Assembly: GCF_004363075.1 (NCBI RefSeq)
Contig: NZ_SNYN01000010.1
Span: 1 to 34,780, forward strand
DNA from: Actinorugispora endophytica
Lineage (GTDB): Bacteria > Actinomycetota > Actinomycetes > Streptosporangiales > Streptosporangiaceae
Length of the DNA stretch: 34,780 bases
Direction: 5' to 3'
Notes under the pieces: generated by a model
Databases searched by the model: none
Told to the model about the DNA's origin: nothing
Seen by the model: only the letters and a program-made list of their open reading frames with translations
Position numbers and translations under genes: made by a program
Shown here: one piece after another, positions 1-7,625 of the stretch
How positions within the stretch are numbered: the stretch's first letter is position 1
Layout: the number at the start of each line of letters is the position of its first letter

Positions 1-10
1 TGAGGGTTCC

Positions 11-76
11 GTTGACGGTCGTGGGCTTTCCGCCCTTCCCGACCCCGAAACGGGCAGAAAGCCCACGACCGTCAAC
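11..76. terminator. 20-bp perfect inverted repeat upstream of the ABC ATPase
   Basis: Positions 11-30 and 57-76 are exact reverse complements (20 bp). The loop contains a further GCCC (32-35) / GGGC (52-55) pairing, so transcript from either strand would form a very stable hairpin. It lies 78 bases upstream of the ATPase start. In sugar importer operons the gene for the substrate-binding protein often comes first and is separated from the ATPase and permease genes by such a stem-loop, which lowers downstream expression and stabilises the upstream message. That role is inferred, because the upstream gene is outside the window. There is no U-tract. Confidence 0.6.
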
Positions 77-153
77 AAAACCACCGGTGCCCGAAACACC
101 CTCGCGCCGGAGGTTCCCCAGTGACCGTATCCAGCCAGTGAGGAGTGCCCGGC

Positions 154-1683
154 GTGCCCGAGGCCTTTCTGGAGATGACCGGAGTGCGCAAGCGCTACGG
201 CGGCGTGACCGCGCTGGACGGGGCCGACTTCGCGGCCGAGGCGGGCACCGTGCACGCCGTGCTCGGCCCCAACGGCTCCGGCAAGAGCACCCTGCTCAAG
301 GTGCTCACCGGGGTCGTGGAGCCCGACTCCGGCCAGGTCCGCCTGGCCGGGCGGGCGCTGCGTCCGCGCGGCCCCCGCGACACCGCGGGCGCCGGGATCA
401 GCGCCGTCTACCAGGAGCTGTCCCTGATCGACGACTTCAGCGTCCTGGACAACCTGGTACTGGGGATGGAACCGCGCCGGTGGGGGCTGGTCGACCGGGC
501 CGCGGCCGAACGCCTGGCACTGCCCTGGCTGGAGCGGTTCGCGGGGGCGTTCGGCGGCCGGGTCCCGGCCGCCGAGCGGGTGGCCGGCCTGGACCCCGGT
601 GAGCGCCAGGTCGTGGAGGTCTGCAAGGCGCTGGTGCGCCGCCCCCGGGTGCTGGTGCTGGACGAGGCCACCGCCTCGCTGCACCGGGGCCAGGTCGAGG
701 TCCTGTTCGACGTGGTCCGGGAGTTGCGCGAGGAGGGCGTGCTGGTCCTGTTCATCACGCACCGGCTCGCCGAGATCCTGTCGCTGTGCGACCGCGCCAC
801 CGTCATGCGCAACGGCTCGGACGTGCGCACCGTGACGGTCGCCGACGTACCGGAGCGCGAACTGGTGGAGCTCATGGTGGGGGAGATGACCGCCCCGGAG
901 GGCGCGGCGGCCGCCACCCGCACCGACGAGGTCCGCCTGGAGGTGACCGGCCTGTCCGCGGGCCTCCTCCACGACGCCACCTTCCAGGTGCGCGGCGGGG
1001 AGGTCCTCGGGCTCGGCGGGCTCCAGGGCCAGGGGCAGTCGCACCTGCTGTCCGCGCTGTTCGGGGCGCGCCGGATCCGTTCCGGCGACGTCGCGGTGGA
1101 CGGCCGCAGGGTGCGCCCGCGCTCGCCCAAGCAGGCGGTGCGCGCCGGCATGGCCTACGTGCCGGGCGACCGCGGTTCCCAGGGGCTGGCACCGGGCCGC
1201 CCGATCCTGGAGAACATCGCGCTGCCCTCGGTGGGGCGGCGCGCCCTGCTGGGGGTGGCGCTGTCGCGGCGGCGCGAGGCCGCCGCCGCGCGGGAGGTGG
1301 CCGAGCGCGTCTCCACCCGCTACGGCTCGCTGGACGACCCCGTCTCGACGCTGTCCGGCGGCAACCAGCAGAAGGTCGTGGTCGGCAAGTGGTTCCCCAC
1401 CCGGCCGCGGGTGGTGCTGATGGACGACCCCGCCAAGGGGATCGACGTGCGCGCCAAGGCCGAGCTGTTCCAGGTGGTGCGCGAGCTGGCCGCGTCGGGG
1501 GCGGCCGTGCTGGTCTCGGCCAGCGACGACCGCGAGCTGGTGGAGCTGTGCGACCGCGTCCTGGTGCTGTTCGAGGGCCGCGTCGTGGACGAGGTCGAGG
1601 GCTCCCGGCTGACCGAGGAGACCCTGGTCGCCAGCGCCATGCACATCACCGACGCCGACCGCGCCGCCGGGGAGCTGCCGTGA
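154..1683 (+). CDS. Sugar ABC transporter ATP-binding protein (RbsA/MglA type, two NBDs)
   Basis: Cytoplasmic ATPase of a ribose/galactose-type sugar importer, about 509 residues, the usual length for fused tandem nucleotide-binding domains. The first domain has an intact Walker A (GPNGSGKST), a weakened signature (LDPGERQ) and Walker B (LVLDEAT). The second has a degenerate Walker A (GLQGQGQS), a good signature (LSGGNQQ) and Walker B with Asp for Glu (VLMDDP). This asymmetry is normal for RbsA-like proteins. GTG 154 is preferred because AGGAG at 141-145 sits 8 bases upstream; GTG 145 lies too close to it. The stop overlaps the next gene by GTGA. Substrate cannot be read from sequence; a pentose, hexose or polyol are all possible. 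Confidence 0.93.
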   Translation: MPEAFLEMTGVRKRYGGVTALDGADFAAEAGTVHAVLGPNGSGKSTLLKVLTGVVEPDSGQVRLAGRALRPRGPRDTAGAGISAVYQELSLIDDFSVLDNLVLGMEPRRWGLVDRAAAERLALPWLERFAGAFGGRVPAAERVAGLDPGERQVVEVCKALVRRPRVLVLDEATASLHRGQVEVLFDVVRELREEGVLVLFITHRLAEILSLCDRATVMRNGSDVRTVTVADVPERELVELMVGEMTAPEGAAAATRTDEVRLEVTGLSAGLLHDATFQVRGGEVLGLGGLQGQGQSHLLSALFGARRIRSGDVAVDGRRVRPRSPKQAVRAGMAYVPGDRGSQGLAPGRPILENIALPSVGRRALLGVALSRRREAAAAREVAERVSTRYGSLDDPVSTLSGGNQQKVVVGKWFPTRPRVVLMDDPAKGIDVRAKAELFQVVRELAASGAAVLVSASDDRELVELCDRVLVLFEGRVVDEVEGSRLTEETLVASAMHITDADRAAGELP

Positions 1684-2672
1684 GGCCGGGGCGCGCGGGG
1701 CTCGCGGCCCTGACCGGCGCGCGGATGCCGACGGTGGCGACCGCGGTGCTGCTGGTCGCCACCGTCACGGCGGCGGCCCTCATGCAGGGCAACTTCTTCA
1801 CCCCCTACGGCATGACCGCGAACTTCGCGACGGTGCTGCCGGTGGCCACGGTGGCGGTGGCCCAGACGATCATCGTGGTCTCGGGCGGGATCGACCTGTC
1901 CATCGGGACCGTCGTCACGCTCTCCTCGGTGGTGGCGGTGGTGCTGATGGACGGCGACCCGGCCCGGACCCCGTTGGCGTTGGCCGCGGGGCTCGCCACC
2001 GGCGCCGCGTGCGGGCTGCTCAACGGCGTGCTCGTGGCGCTGCTGCGGTTGCAGCCGATCGTGGCGACCTTCGCCACCAGTTTCGTGTTCGGCGGCCTGG
2101 CGCTGCTGGTGCTGCCCACCCCCGGGGGCGCGGTCGCGCCCGCGATCACCGCCGGGTACCGGCAGGTGGTCGCCTACCTGGTCCCGGTCCCCGCGCTGCT
2201 GCTGCTCGCGCTGTGGCTGGCCTGGAGGCTGCTGAAGGCCACCCGGACGGGCCGGTACCTGTACGCGGTGGGCGGCGACCCGGCGGCCGCGTACGCCTCC
2301 GCGGTACCGGTCTCCGGGGTGCGGGTCCTCGCCTACACCGCGGGCGGGACGGTGGCCGCGCTGGCCGGGATCGCGCTGCTGGCCAACTCCGGCTCGGGCG
2401 ACCCCTTCATCGGCAACCAGCTGACGCTCGGCTCGATCGCGGCGCTGGTGATCGGCGGGACCCGGCTGCGCGGCGGCGCGGGCGGGGCCGGCGGGTCCAT
2501 CGTCGGCGCGGTCATCCTGACCCTGATCCAGAACCTGGTGTTCTTCGCGGGGGTGCCGACCAACGCGCGCGAACTCGTCAACGGCGCGATCATCATCGCC
2601 GCCATCGCGCTGGCCGGTCTGCTCGCCACCCGCGGCGACCGCGCCGCCCGGAACGTAGGGAGAACGGTGTGA
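1680..2672 (+). CDS. Sugar ABC transporter permease 1 (RbsC family)
   Basis: Integral membrane permease of the importer, 330 residues, very hydrophobic throughout with about eight to ten predicted membrane spans. The BPD_transp_2 family hallmark SGGIDLSIG is present, as is the later block ALVIGGTRLRGGAGG. The GTG start at 1680 overlaps the ATPase stop (GTGA), which implies translational coupling and gives the usual RbsC length. It is the same size as the second permease, so the membrane channel is probably a heterodimer, as in importers with two different RbsC-like subunits. The true N-terminus could be the Met 16 residues in, but the overlap and length favour 1680. Confidence 0.92.
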   Translation: MRPGRAGLAALTGARMPTVATAVLLVATVTAAALMQGNFFTPYGMTANFATVLPVATVAVAQTIIVVSGGIDLSIGTVVTLSSVVAVVLMDGDPARTPLALAAGLATGAACGLLNGVLVALLRLQPIVATFATSFVFGGLALLVLPTPGGAVAPAITAGYRQVVAYLVPVPALLLLALWLAWRLLKATRTGRYLYAVGGDPAAAYASAVPVSGVRVLAYTAGGTVAALAGIALLANSGSGDPFIGNQLTLGSIAALVIGGTRLRGGAGGAGGSIVGAVILTLIQNLVFFAGVPTNARELVNGAIIIAAIALAGLLATRGDRAARNVGRTV

Positions 2673-3661
2673 ACCCCCTTGTCGCCTCCTCCCCCGCGCG
2701 GGCGCGGCTGCTGAGGGCCGCGCGCGACCCGGTGGTGGTCTCCGGTGCCGCGGCCCTGGCGCTGTGGGTGGTCGCCGCCCTGGTCTCACCCGCGTTCGCG
2801 TCGTGGGACCAGATCCTGACCCTTCTCACGCTCGCCTCGTTCCTGGGCGTCATCGCGATCGGGCAGACGCTGGTGATCATCGCGGGCGGGGAGGGCATCG
2901 ACCTTTCCGTGGGCGCGGTGGCCACCCTGGCCGCCATCGTCGCCTCGCGCCACATGGACGGCTCGAACGAGGACCTGCTCCTGGCGGTGGCGCTGTCACT
3001 GGGGACGGCCGCGCTGGTCGGCCTGGTCAACGGTGTGGGCGTGCTGGTCTTCCGGGTGCCGCCGCTGGTGATGACGCTGGGCATGATCGCGGTGGTGTAC
3101 GGGTTCGTCCGGTTGTACACGGGCGGGCGCCCCGCCGGTTCGGCGGCCCCCGCGCTGCGCGCCCTGGTCACCGGTGACACCGTGGCGGGCGTCCCGGGCG
3201 TGCTGTGGCTGTGGCTGGGCCTGTCGGTGCTGGTCGTGTGGCTGCTGCGGCGCACCTCGTTCGGCTGGCGGCTGTACGCGGTGGGGGGCAACCCGACGTC
3301 GGCGTACCTGTCGGGGGTGAACACCAAGGCGGTCAAGCTCAGCGCGTACGTGCTGTCATCGGTGTTCGCGGGCGTGGGCGGGCTGCTGCTGCTGGGCTAC
3401 ACCAACACCGTGTTCCTGCGCCTGGCCGACCCGTACATGCTGCCCAGCGTCGCGGCGACCGTGATCGGCGGCACCGCGCTGATCGGCGGCGTGGGCGGCT
3501 ACGTGGGCACCGTGATCGGCGCGATCCTGCTGACCGTCCTGGACTCGTTCCTGCGTGTTCTGCAGATCGGCGGAGGCGACGCGCCCCGCCAGATCATCTA
3601 CGGGCTCGTGCTGCTGGTGGTGCTCTCGGCGTACGGGCGGCAACGACGGCTGCGGCAGTAG
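2669..3661 (+). CDS. Sugar ABC transporter permease 2 (RbsC family)
   Basis: Second membrane subunit of the importer, 330 residues, multiple hydrophobic spans. The family block appears as GGEGIDLSVGAV, with a one-residue insertion relative to permease 1 (SGGIDLSIG), and later as ATVIGGTALIGGVGGYVGT. The start is GTG 2669, overlapping the upstream stop by four bases (GTGA) and preceded by AGGGAG at 2657-2662, six bases away. The sequence is clearly related to permease 1 but diverged, so the pair is an old duplication and not a recent tandem copy. Function follows from family and operon position; substrate is unknown. Confidence 0.92.
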   Translation: MNPLVASSPARARLLRAARDPVVVSGAAALALWVVAALVSPAFASWDQILTLLTLASFLGVIAIGQTLVIIAGGEGIDLSVGAVATLAAIVASRHMDGSNEDLLLAVALSLGTAALVGLVNGVGVLVFRVPPLVMTLGMIAVVYGFVRLYTGGRPAGSAAPALRALVTGDTVAGVPGVLWLWLGLSVLVVWLLRRTSFGWRLYAVGGNPTSAYLSGVNTKAVKLSAYVLSSVFAGVGGLLLLGYTNTVFLRLADPYMLPSVAATVIGGTALIGGVGGYVGTVIGAILLTVLDSFLRVLQIGGGDAPRQIIYGLVLLVVLSAYGRQRRLRQ

Positions 3662-3687
3662 GCCGCGACCTGACGAATGGAGACGAC

Positions 3688-4935
3688 ATGCGTGAACGCC
3701 TTGGTGTGGGGATCGTGGGCAGCGGTTTCATCGCGGAGTTCCACACGCGCGCCTTCCGGGGGGTGCGCGACGCCGACGTCACCGCGGTGAGCGGCCGCAC
3801 CCCCGAGACCGTGCGGCGGGTCTGCGACCTGGCGCGCGAACTGCGGGTGGGCGACCCCACCGGCTACGGGGACGTGCGCGAGATGGTGCGCGACCCGCTG
3901 GTGGACGCGGTGTGGGTGACCACGCCCAACCACGTGCGGCTGGAGACCGTGCGGGCGATCGTCGAGGAGGTCTCGTCGGGCCGCGCCGCGCTGCGCGGCA
4001 TCGCCGTCGAGAAGCCGCTGGGCCGCACCGTGGCCGAGGCCGCCGAGGTGCTCGCCCTGATCGAGGGCGCGGGCCTGGCGCACGGCTACCTGGAGAACCA
4101 GGTGTTCGCGCCCGGGGTGACCCGCGCGCACGAGCTGGTGTGGGCGCGGGGCGCGGCCGCGGCGGGCGCGCCGTACCTGGCCCGCTGCGCCGAGGAGCAC
4201 AGCGGACCGCACCGCGCCTGGTTCTGGCAGGGCGACAAGCAGGGCGGCGGGGTCCTCAACGACATGATGTGCCACAGCGTGGAGGCGGGGCGCTTCCTCC
4301 TCACCCCGCCGGGGACGGCCAAGGCCGACTGGCTGACCCCGGTGAGCGTGGACGCCACGATCGCGTGCCTGAAGTGGTCCCGGCCCGCCTACGCGGCCCG
4401 CCTCCGGGAGCGCTACGGCCCCGAGGTGGACTACCTGCGCGCGCCGTCGGAGGACTACGCCCGCGCCACCGTCACCTACCGCAACGGCGACGGCGACGAG
4501 GTGGTCGTGGAGGGCACGACATCGTGGAGCTACGTCGGCGCGGGGCTGCGGCTCACCTTCGAGCTGCTGGGCCCCGAGTACGCGATGGCGGTGAACTCGC
4601 TGGACACCGAGGCCAAGGTGTTCCTGAGCCGGGAGATCTCCGGCACGCCGGGAGAGGACCTGGTGGAGAAGCAGAACGCCGAGGGCGGGCTGATGCCGGT
4701 CCTGTCCGACGAGGCGGGCGCCTACGGCTACACCGAGGAGAACCGGCACATGGTGCGCTCCTTCCTGGACGGCACTCCCCCGGTCGAGAGCCTGCACGAC
4801 GGGCTGGCGGTGACGCGGGTGCTGATGGGCGCCTACCTGTCGGCGCAGGAGGGCCGCCGGGTCGACCTGACCTCGAGCGATCTGGACACCTTCGTCCCCG
4901 ACGTGGCCGGCGGGAACTGGCGCTCGGGGGTGTGA
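3688..4935 (+). CDS. Gfo/Idh/MocA family oxidoreductase
   Basis: NAD(P)-dependent dehydrogenase expected to oxidise or epimerise the imported sugar or polyol (inositol or glucose dehydrogenase superfamily); 415 residues, cytosolic. The N-terminal Rossmann fold starts with GIVGSGFIAEFH. The EKPLGRT motif, whose Lys is catalytic in this superfamily, lies near residue 107. The C-terminal half has the expected alpha/beta substrate domain, including a GGGVLNDMMCHSVE block with the conserved D and H positions of the family. ATG 3688 follows TGGAG about five bases upstream. It is 26 bases after the permease, so almost certainly in the same transcript. The exact substrate cannot be assigned. Confidence 0.9.
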   Translation: MRERLGVGIVGSGFIAEFHTRAFRGVRDADVTAVSGRTPETVRRVCDLARELRVGDPTGYGDVREMVRDPLVDAVWVTTPNHVRLETVRAIVEEVSSGRAALRGIAVEKPLGRTVAEAAEVLALIEGAGLAHGYLENQVFAPGVTRAHELVWARGAAAAGAPYLARCAEEHSGPHRAWFWQGDKQGGGVLNDMMCHSVEAGRFLLTPPGTAKADWLTPVSVDATIACLKWSRPAYAARLRERYGPEVDYLRAPSEDYARATVTYRNGDGDEVVVEGTTSWSYVGAGLRLTFELLGPEYAMAVNSLDTEAKVFLSREISGTPGEDLVEKQNAEGGLMPVLSDEAGAYGYTEENRHMVRSFLDGTPPVESLHDGLAVTRVLMGAYLSAQEGRRVDLTSSDLDTFVPDVAGGNWRSGV

Positions 4936-4973
4936 CGGCCGACGGTGCGGAAATACCCGCGGGGATCGCGGGA

Positions 4974-4985
4974 GAACAATTGTTC
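4974..4985. promoter_or_regulatory. 12-bp perfect palindrome, candidate operator
   Basis: GAACAATTGTTC is a perfect palindrome and AT-rich against a very GC-rich background. It lies between the oxidoreductase stop and the VOC gene, just upstream of a promoter-like sequence at 4994-5021. A repressor site for the nearby DeoR-family protein is possible but unproven. Confidence 0.4.
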
Positions 4986-4993
4986 ACACGTGC

Positions 4994-5021
4994 TTGAATC
5001 CCGTGAAACGCCGCGTAAGCT
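4994..5021 (+). promoter_or_regulatory. Possible housekeeping promoter before the VOC gene
   Basis: TTGAAT (4994-4999), a 16-base spacer and TAAGCT (5016-5021) fit a sigma-70-like promoter and would give an untranslated leader of about 60 bases before GTG 5090. The 154-base gap after the oxidoreductase makes a separate promoter reasonable. The call rests on motif similarity only. Confidence 0.3.
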
Positions 5022-5089
5022 GGGCGATTGTGCTTACGCTGTTCCATCCCCGCGTGCTTCGGACGCAGCATCGCCGAAGAGAGGTCTCC

Positions 5090-5494
5090 GTGCCCCAGTT
5101 GACCGGGCTCGCGCATATCACCCTGTCGGTGCGCGACCGCGACGACAGTGTCGACTTCTACCGCGACGTCCTTGGTTTCCGCGAGTACCAGACCAAGGAC
5201 GACTCGCGGTGGCTGCGCACCAACTGCCGCCACCCCAGCGGTCTGCTGCTGTGCATCACCGAGCACGCGGACCACTTCAACGCGCGCTTCGACCACCGGC
5301 ACGCGGGTGTGGACCACCTCGCCTTCGAGGTCTCCGGCCTGGGCGAACTCGAGGCCTGGGCGGACCGCCTCGACGAGTTCGAGGTGGACCACACTCCGAT
5401 CGTGCACTGCGAGTCCGGCTCGCTGGTGATGTTCGAGGACCCCGACGGGGTCCAGCTCGAACTGCGCTGCTCCCCCGAACCCGACGCCGACTGA
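5090..5494 (+). CDS. VOC-fold (glyoxalase/dioxygenase superfamily) protein
   Basis: Small metalloenzyme-like protein of 134 residues with the beta-alpha-beta-beta-beta pattern of the vicinal oxygen chelate fold. A first metal-ligand-type His is in LAHITLSVRD, then SVDFYRDVLGF, a central HRHAGVDHLAFEV block, and the C-terminal DPDGVQLEL with the expected Glu ligand. The length equals one two-module glyoxalase domain. GTG 5090 is chosen because GAGAGG ends six bases upstream and the fold begins at once. An in-frame ATG at 4994 would add a basic, non-family leader. Being next to sugar genes suggests an isomerase or lyase acting on a catabolic intermediate, but no specific reaction can be claimed. 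Confidence 0.85.
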   Translation: MPQLTGLAHITLSVRDRDDSVDFYRDVLGFREYQTKDDSRWLRTNCRHPSGLLLCITEHADHFNARFDHRHAGVDHLAFEVSGLGELEAWADRLDEFEVDHTPIVHCESGSLVMFEDPDGVQLELRCSPEPDAD

Positions 5495-6265
5495 CTACTC
5501 CACCTCGACGAGGTCGAACCGGATGTCGTGCTCGCGCAGCTCGTGGACGGCGTTCCGGGGGAGCCGGTCGTCGGTGATGATCAGGTCGAACTCCTCCAGG
5601 CGGGCGACCCTGAAAGTGCCGAACTTGCCGTACTTGGTGCTGTCCACGGTCAGGACGCTCTTGGAGGCGATCCGCAGCAGCTCCTGCTTCGCCACGACCT
5701 TGGCCTCCGACGGGGTGGTCGAGCCGCGCTCGACGTCCCAGGAGCTGCTGGCGACGAACGCGATGTCCACGTTGACCCGGCGCAGGAACTCCGCGGTGAA
5801 CTGGCCCACCGACGAGTGGTCGGCGTGCGAGACCACGCCGCCGGTGTGGATGAGCTCGATGTTGGGATACTCCATGAGGTGGCCCACCACGTTGAAGTCG
5901 TTGGTGACCACGGTCAGCCCGATCTTGTCGGTGAGCATCGGGACCATCTGGAGCGTCGTCGTGCCCGCGTCCAGGTAGATCGTGAAGTTCTCCCGGACGA
6001 GCTCGGCCGCGGCCCGCGCGACGGCCCGCTTGGCCGGGACCTCCAGTTGCGCCTTGGCCAGGTAGGACGGCTCGCTCTTGAGCCGCGCGGCCAGTCGCAC
6101 CCCTCCGGTGACCGAGAGCACCTTGCCCTCGTTCTCCAGTGCCTGGATGTCCCTTCGCACCGTCATATGGGAGACGGACAGCATCGACGTGAGCTCGTTG
6201 ATGCTGAGAACGTGACGCTCCTGCAGGAGTTTGAGGATGTGCTCGCGACGCTGGTCGGGGATCAT
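5495..6265 (-). CDS. DeoR-family transcriptional regulator
   Basis: Sugar-phosphate-responsive repressor, 256 residues. An N-terminal winged helix-turn-helix (about residues 5-57, ending in MTVRRDIQALENEGKV, the DeoR signature) is followed by the DeoRC effector domain, with the DAGTTT phosphate-binding-like motif and a TPSEA block. ATG 6265 is chosen because the HTH begins a few residues later; an upstream ATG (6349) would add 28 non-family residues. Its stop codon abuts the stop of the VOC gene with no bases between. It probably regulates the sugar importer/oxidoreductase operon it faces, or the divergent glycerophosphodiesterase-like gene (GlpR is also a DeoR-family member). The sequence does not decide between them. 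Confidence 0.9.
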   Translation of the reverse strand: MIPDQRREHILKLLQERHVLSINELTSMLSVSHMTVRRDIQALENEGKVLSVTGGVRLAARLKSEPSYLAKAQLEVPAKRAVARAAAELVRENFTIYLDAGTTTLQMVPMLTDKIGLTVVTNDFNVVGHLMEYPNIELIHTGGVVSHADHSSVGQFTAEFLRRVNVDIAFVASSSWDVERGSTTPSEAKVVAKQELLRIASKSVLTVDSTKYGKFGTFRVARLEEFDLIITDDRLPRNAVHELREHDIRFDLVEVE

Positions 6266-6674
6266 CTTTGGCCTTCGCGATCGGTCGTCTTCGTGCGCGC
6301 GGGCGGCTGCGGTCCGCGCGCTTCCTTCCCAAGCAGTTTCCCAGTTCACCGGAGCTGACGCGTTCCGCCCCCGCCACGGCCTCCGTTCCCGGGACCCCGA
6401 TCTGGCCTTTTTCGGGTTTTTTGCGATGCCGCGTGCGCTCCGGCTCGGTTTTTGGCACTCTGGTCAGCAGGACTCCACGGTTCGCGGACGACCCCGTCAC
6501 GGCTCGGAGGAGGTGTGTCGGGACGGCCGCGTTCGACGCGGGCGCGCGGCCCCGCCCCGCCCACCGCGCGGTCACCCGGTCCTGGCGGTGGCCCACCGCC
6601 GAACCCCGTTCGGTGAAGGAGGAAGGCGCCCCCCGCTCCGGCGTGACCGCCGGAGCCTCCGCGCCGGAAACCAC
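6266..6674. other. 409-base divergent intergenic region between DeoR and GDPD-like genes
   Basis: No convincing gene. It must hold the DeoR promoter and that of the GDPD-like gene. Visible features are a GC hairpin at 6295-6302/6314-6321 within the DeoR leader, two unusual T-tracts near 6410-6422, and a strong GGAGGAGGT at 6506-6514 with no start codon at a usable distance. A 136-codon open frame ending at 6678 is arginine-rich and resembles a shadow frame. Confidence 0.5.
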
Positions 6675-7364
6675 ATGACACTGGCGATCGCGCACCGGGG
6701 CGACCCCGTGCGTTTCCGGGAGAACACCCTGCCCGCCCTCCGAGCGGCCGTGCTGGCCCGAACGGACCTGGTGGCGATAGACGTCCGGCTGACCAGGGAC
6801 GGGTACGTGGTCCTGGTGCACGACGAGGCCCTGGAGCGCCTCTGGGGCTCGCCCCGGCCGGTGCCGGAGTCGACCCTGGCCGACCTCGCGGCTCTGGGCG
6901 ACGGCGCGGACCGGCGCATCCCCACCCTCATGGAGGCGCTGGCCGAGTTCACCCGGCCGTCGTTCCCCCCACTGGTGCTGGACGTGCCCTCGGTGGAGGT
7001 CGCGCTGGCCGCCGACAACGCGGTGGCCGACCACGGCATGCACGACCGGGTCATGTACAGCGGGTCGCCCGACGCGCTGCGCACGCTGCGGGCCCGCAGG
7101 CCGCACGCCCGGCTGATGCTGACCTGGAGCCGGCAGGAACCGCCCCCGCCGGTCCTGTGGCAGGCCGTCCGGCCGAACTTCCTGCACGTCTACTGGCCGC
7201 TGGTCGACCGGGAGCTGGTGGGCGCGGCGCACCGCAACGGCTGCGCGGTGTCGGCGTGGACGGTGAACGACACCCCGGAGATGGCCCGCCTCATCGACAT
7301 GGGCGCGGACGCGATCCTCACCGGCCGGATCGCGGACCTGGTGGCGCTGACCGACCGCCGCTGA
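6675..7364 (+). CDS. Glycerophosphodiester phosphodiesterase-like protein with altered metal site
   Basis: Member of the GDPD TIM-barrel family, which hydrolyses glycerophosphodiesters to glycerol 3-phosphate and an alcohol; 229 residues, no signal peptide, so cytosolic. Family motifs are AHRGDP (His7, Arg8), REN (Glu16-Asn17), VRLTRDG, and the catalytic His49-Asp50 in LVHD. The C-terminus has the typical SAWTVND and GADAILTG blocks. The metal-binding ExD motif normally before VRLT reads A-I-D here (Ala34, Asp36), so one acidic ligand is missing. ATG 6675 places the barrel at residue 3, as expected, although no good ribosome site is visible. Activity may be reduced, or another residue may supply the ligand. 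Confidence 0.82.
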   Translation: MTLAIAHRGDPVRFRENTLPALRAAVLARTDLVAIDVRLTRDGYVVLVHDEALERLWGSPRPVPESTLADLAALGDGADRRIPTLMEALAEFTRPSFPPLVLDVPSVEVALAADNAVADHGMHDRVMYSGSPDALRTLRARRPHARLMLTWSRQEPPPPVLWQAVRPNFLHVYWPLVDRELVGAAHRNGCAVSAWTVNDTPEMARLIDMGADAILTGRIADLVALTDRR

Positions 7365-7625
7365 ACCGGGGCGGGGCCCGGAACGGCGAAGTGAATTGAA
7401 TTCAGTCGTGAATTACCGCCGCCCCGCCCCCGCGCCGAAAGTACGGATCCTCCGAATTCGGCCCCCGGTGACCACTTTCCGGCCGATCCCGTCCGAGAAC
7501 GGCGCTATCCTCGAAACCGGTTCGCAACCGAGACCACCACAGCCCCCCACATCGGTCTTTTTCCGTTCACTAATCGCGCAAAATGTCCCGGAACGCGCGC
7601 TCCCCCCACGCAGCGCGGGCTAGAG
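7365..7625. promoter_or_regulatory. Intergenic region with nested inverted and direct repeats before the TetR gene
   Basis: A perfect 10-bp stem (7368-7377 with 7421-7430, GC-rich) encloses an AT-rich loop. The loop holds the odd palindrome TGAATTGAATTCA at 7392-7404 and two copies of GTGAATT (7391-7397, 7408-7414) spaced 17 bases apart. The outer stem could terminate the GDPD-like transcript, and the inner repeats look like a regulator site, perhaps for the TetR protein that follows. A 75-codon open frame at 7396-7623 is Pro/Arg-rich, has no ribosome site, and I do not regard it as a gene. Confidence 0.4.

Noticed and set aside
6450-6475. TTGGCACTC resembling half of a CIRCE heat-shock element
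   Set aside because: The required inverted right half (GAGTGCTAA) is absent, and no chaperone gene is nearby.
6268-6678. 136-codon open frame upstream of and overlapping the GDPD-like gene start
   Set aside because: Arginine-rich shadow-type composition with no recognisable motif; the ATGA overlap at its end appears accidental.
7396-7623. 75-codon open frame between the GDPD-like and TetR genes
   Set aside because: Pro/Arg-rich composition, no ribosome site, and it overlaps the nested repeat region; no family resemblance.
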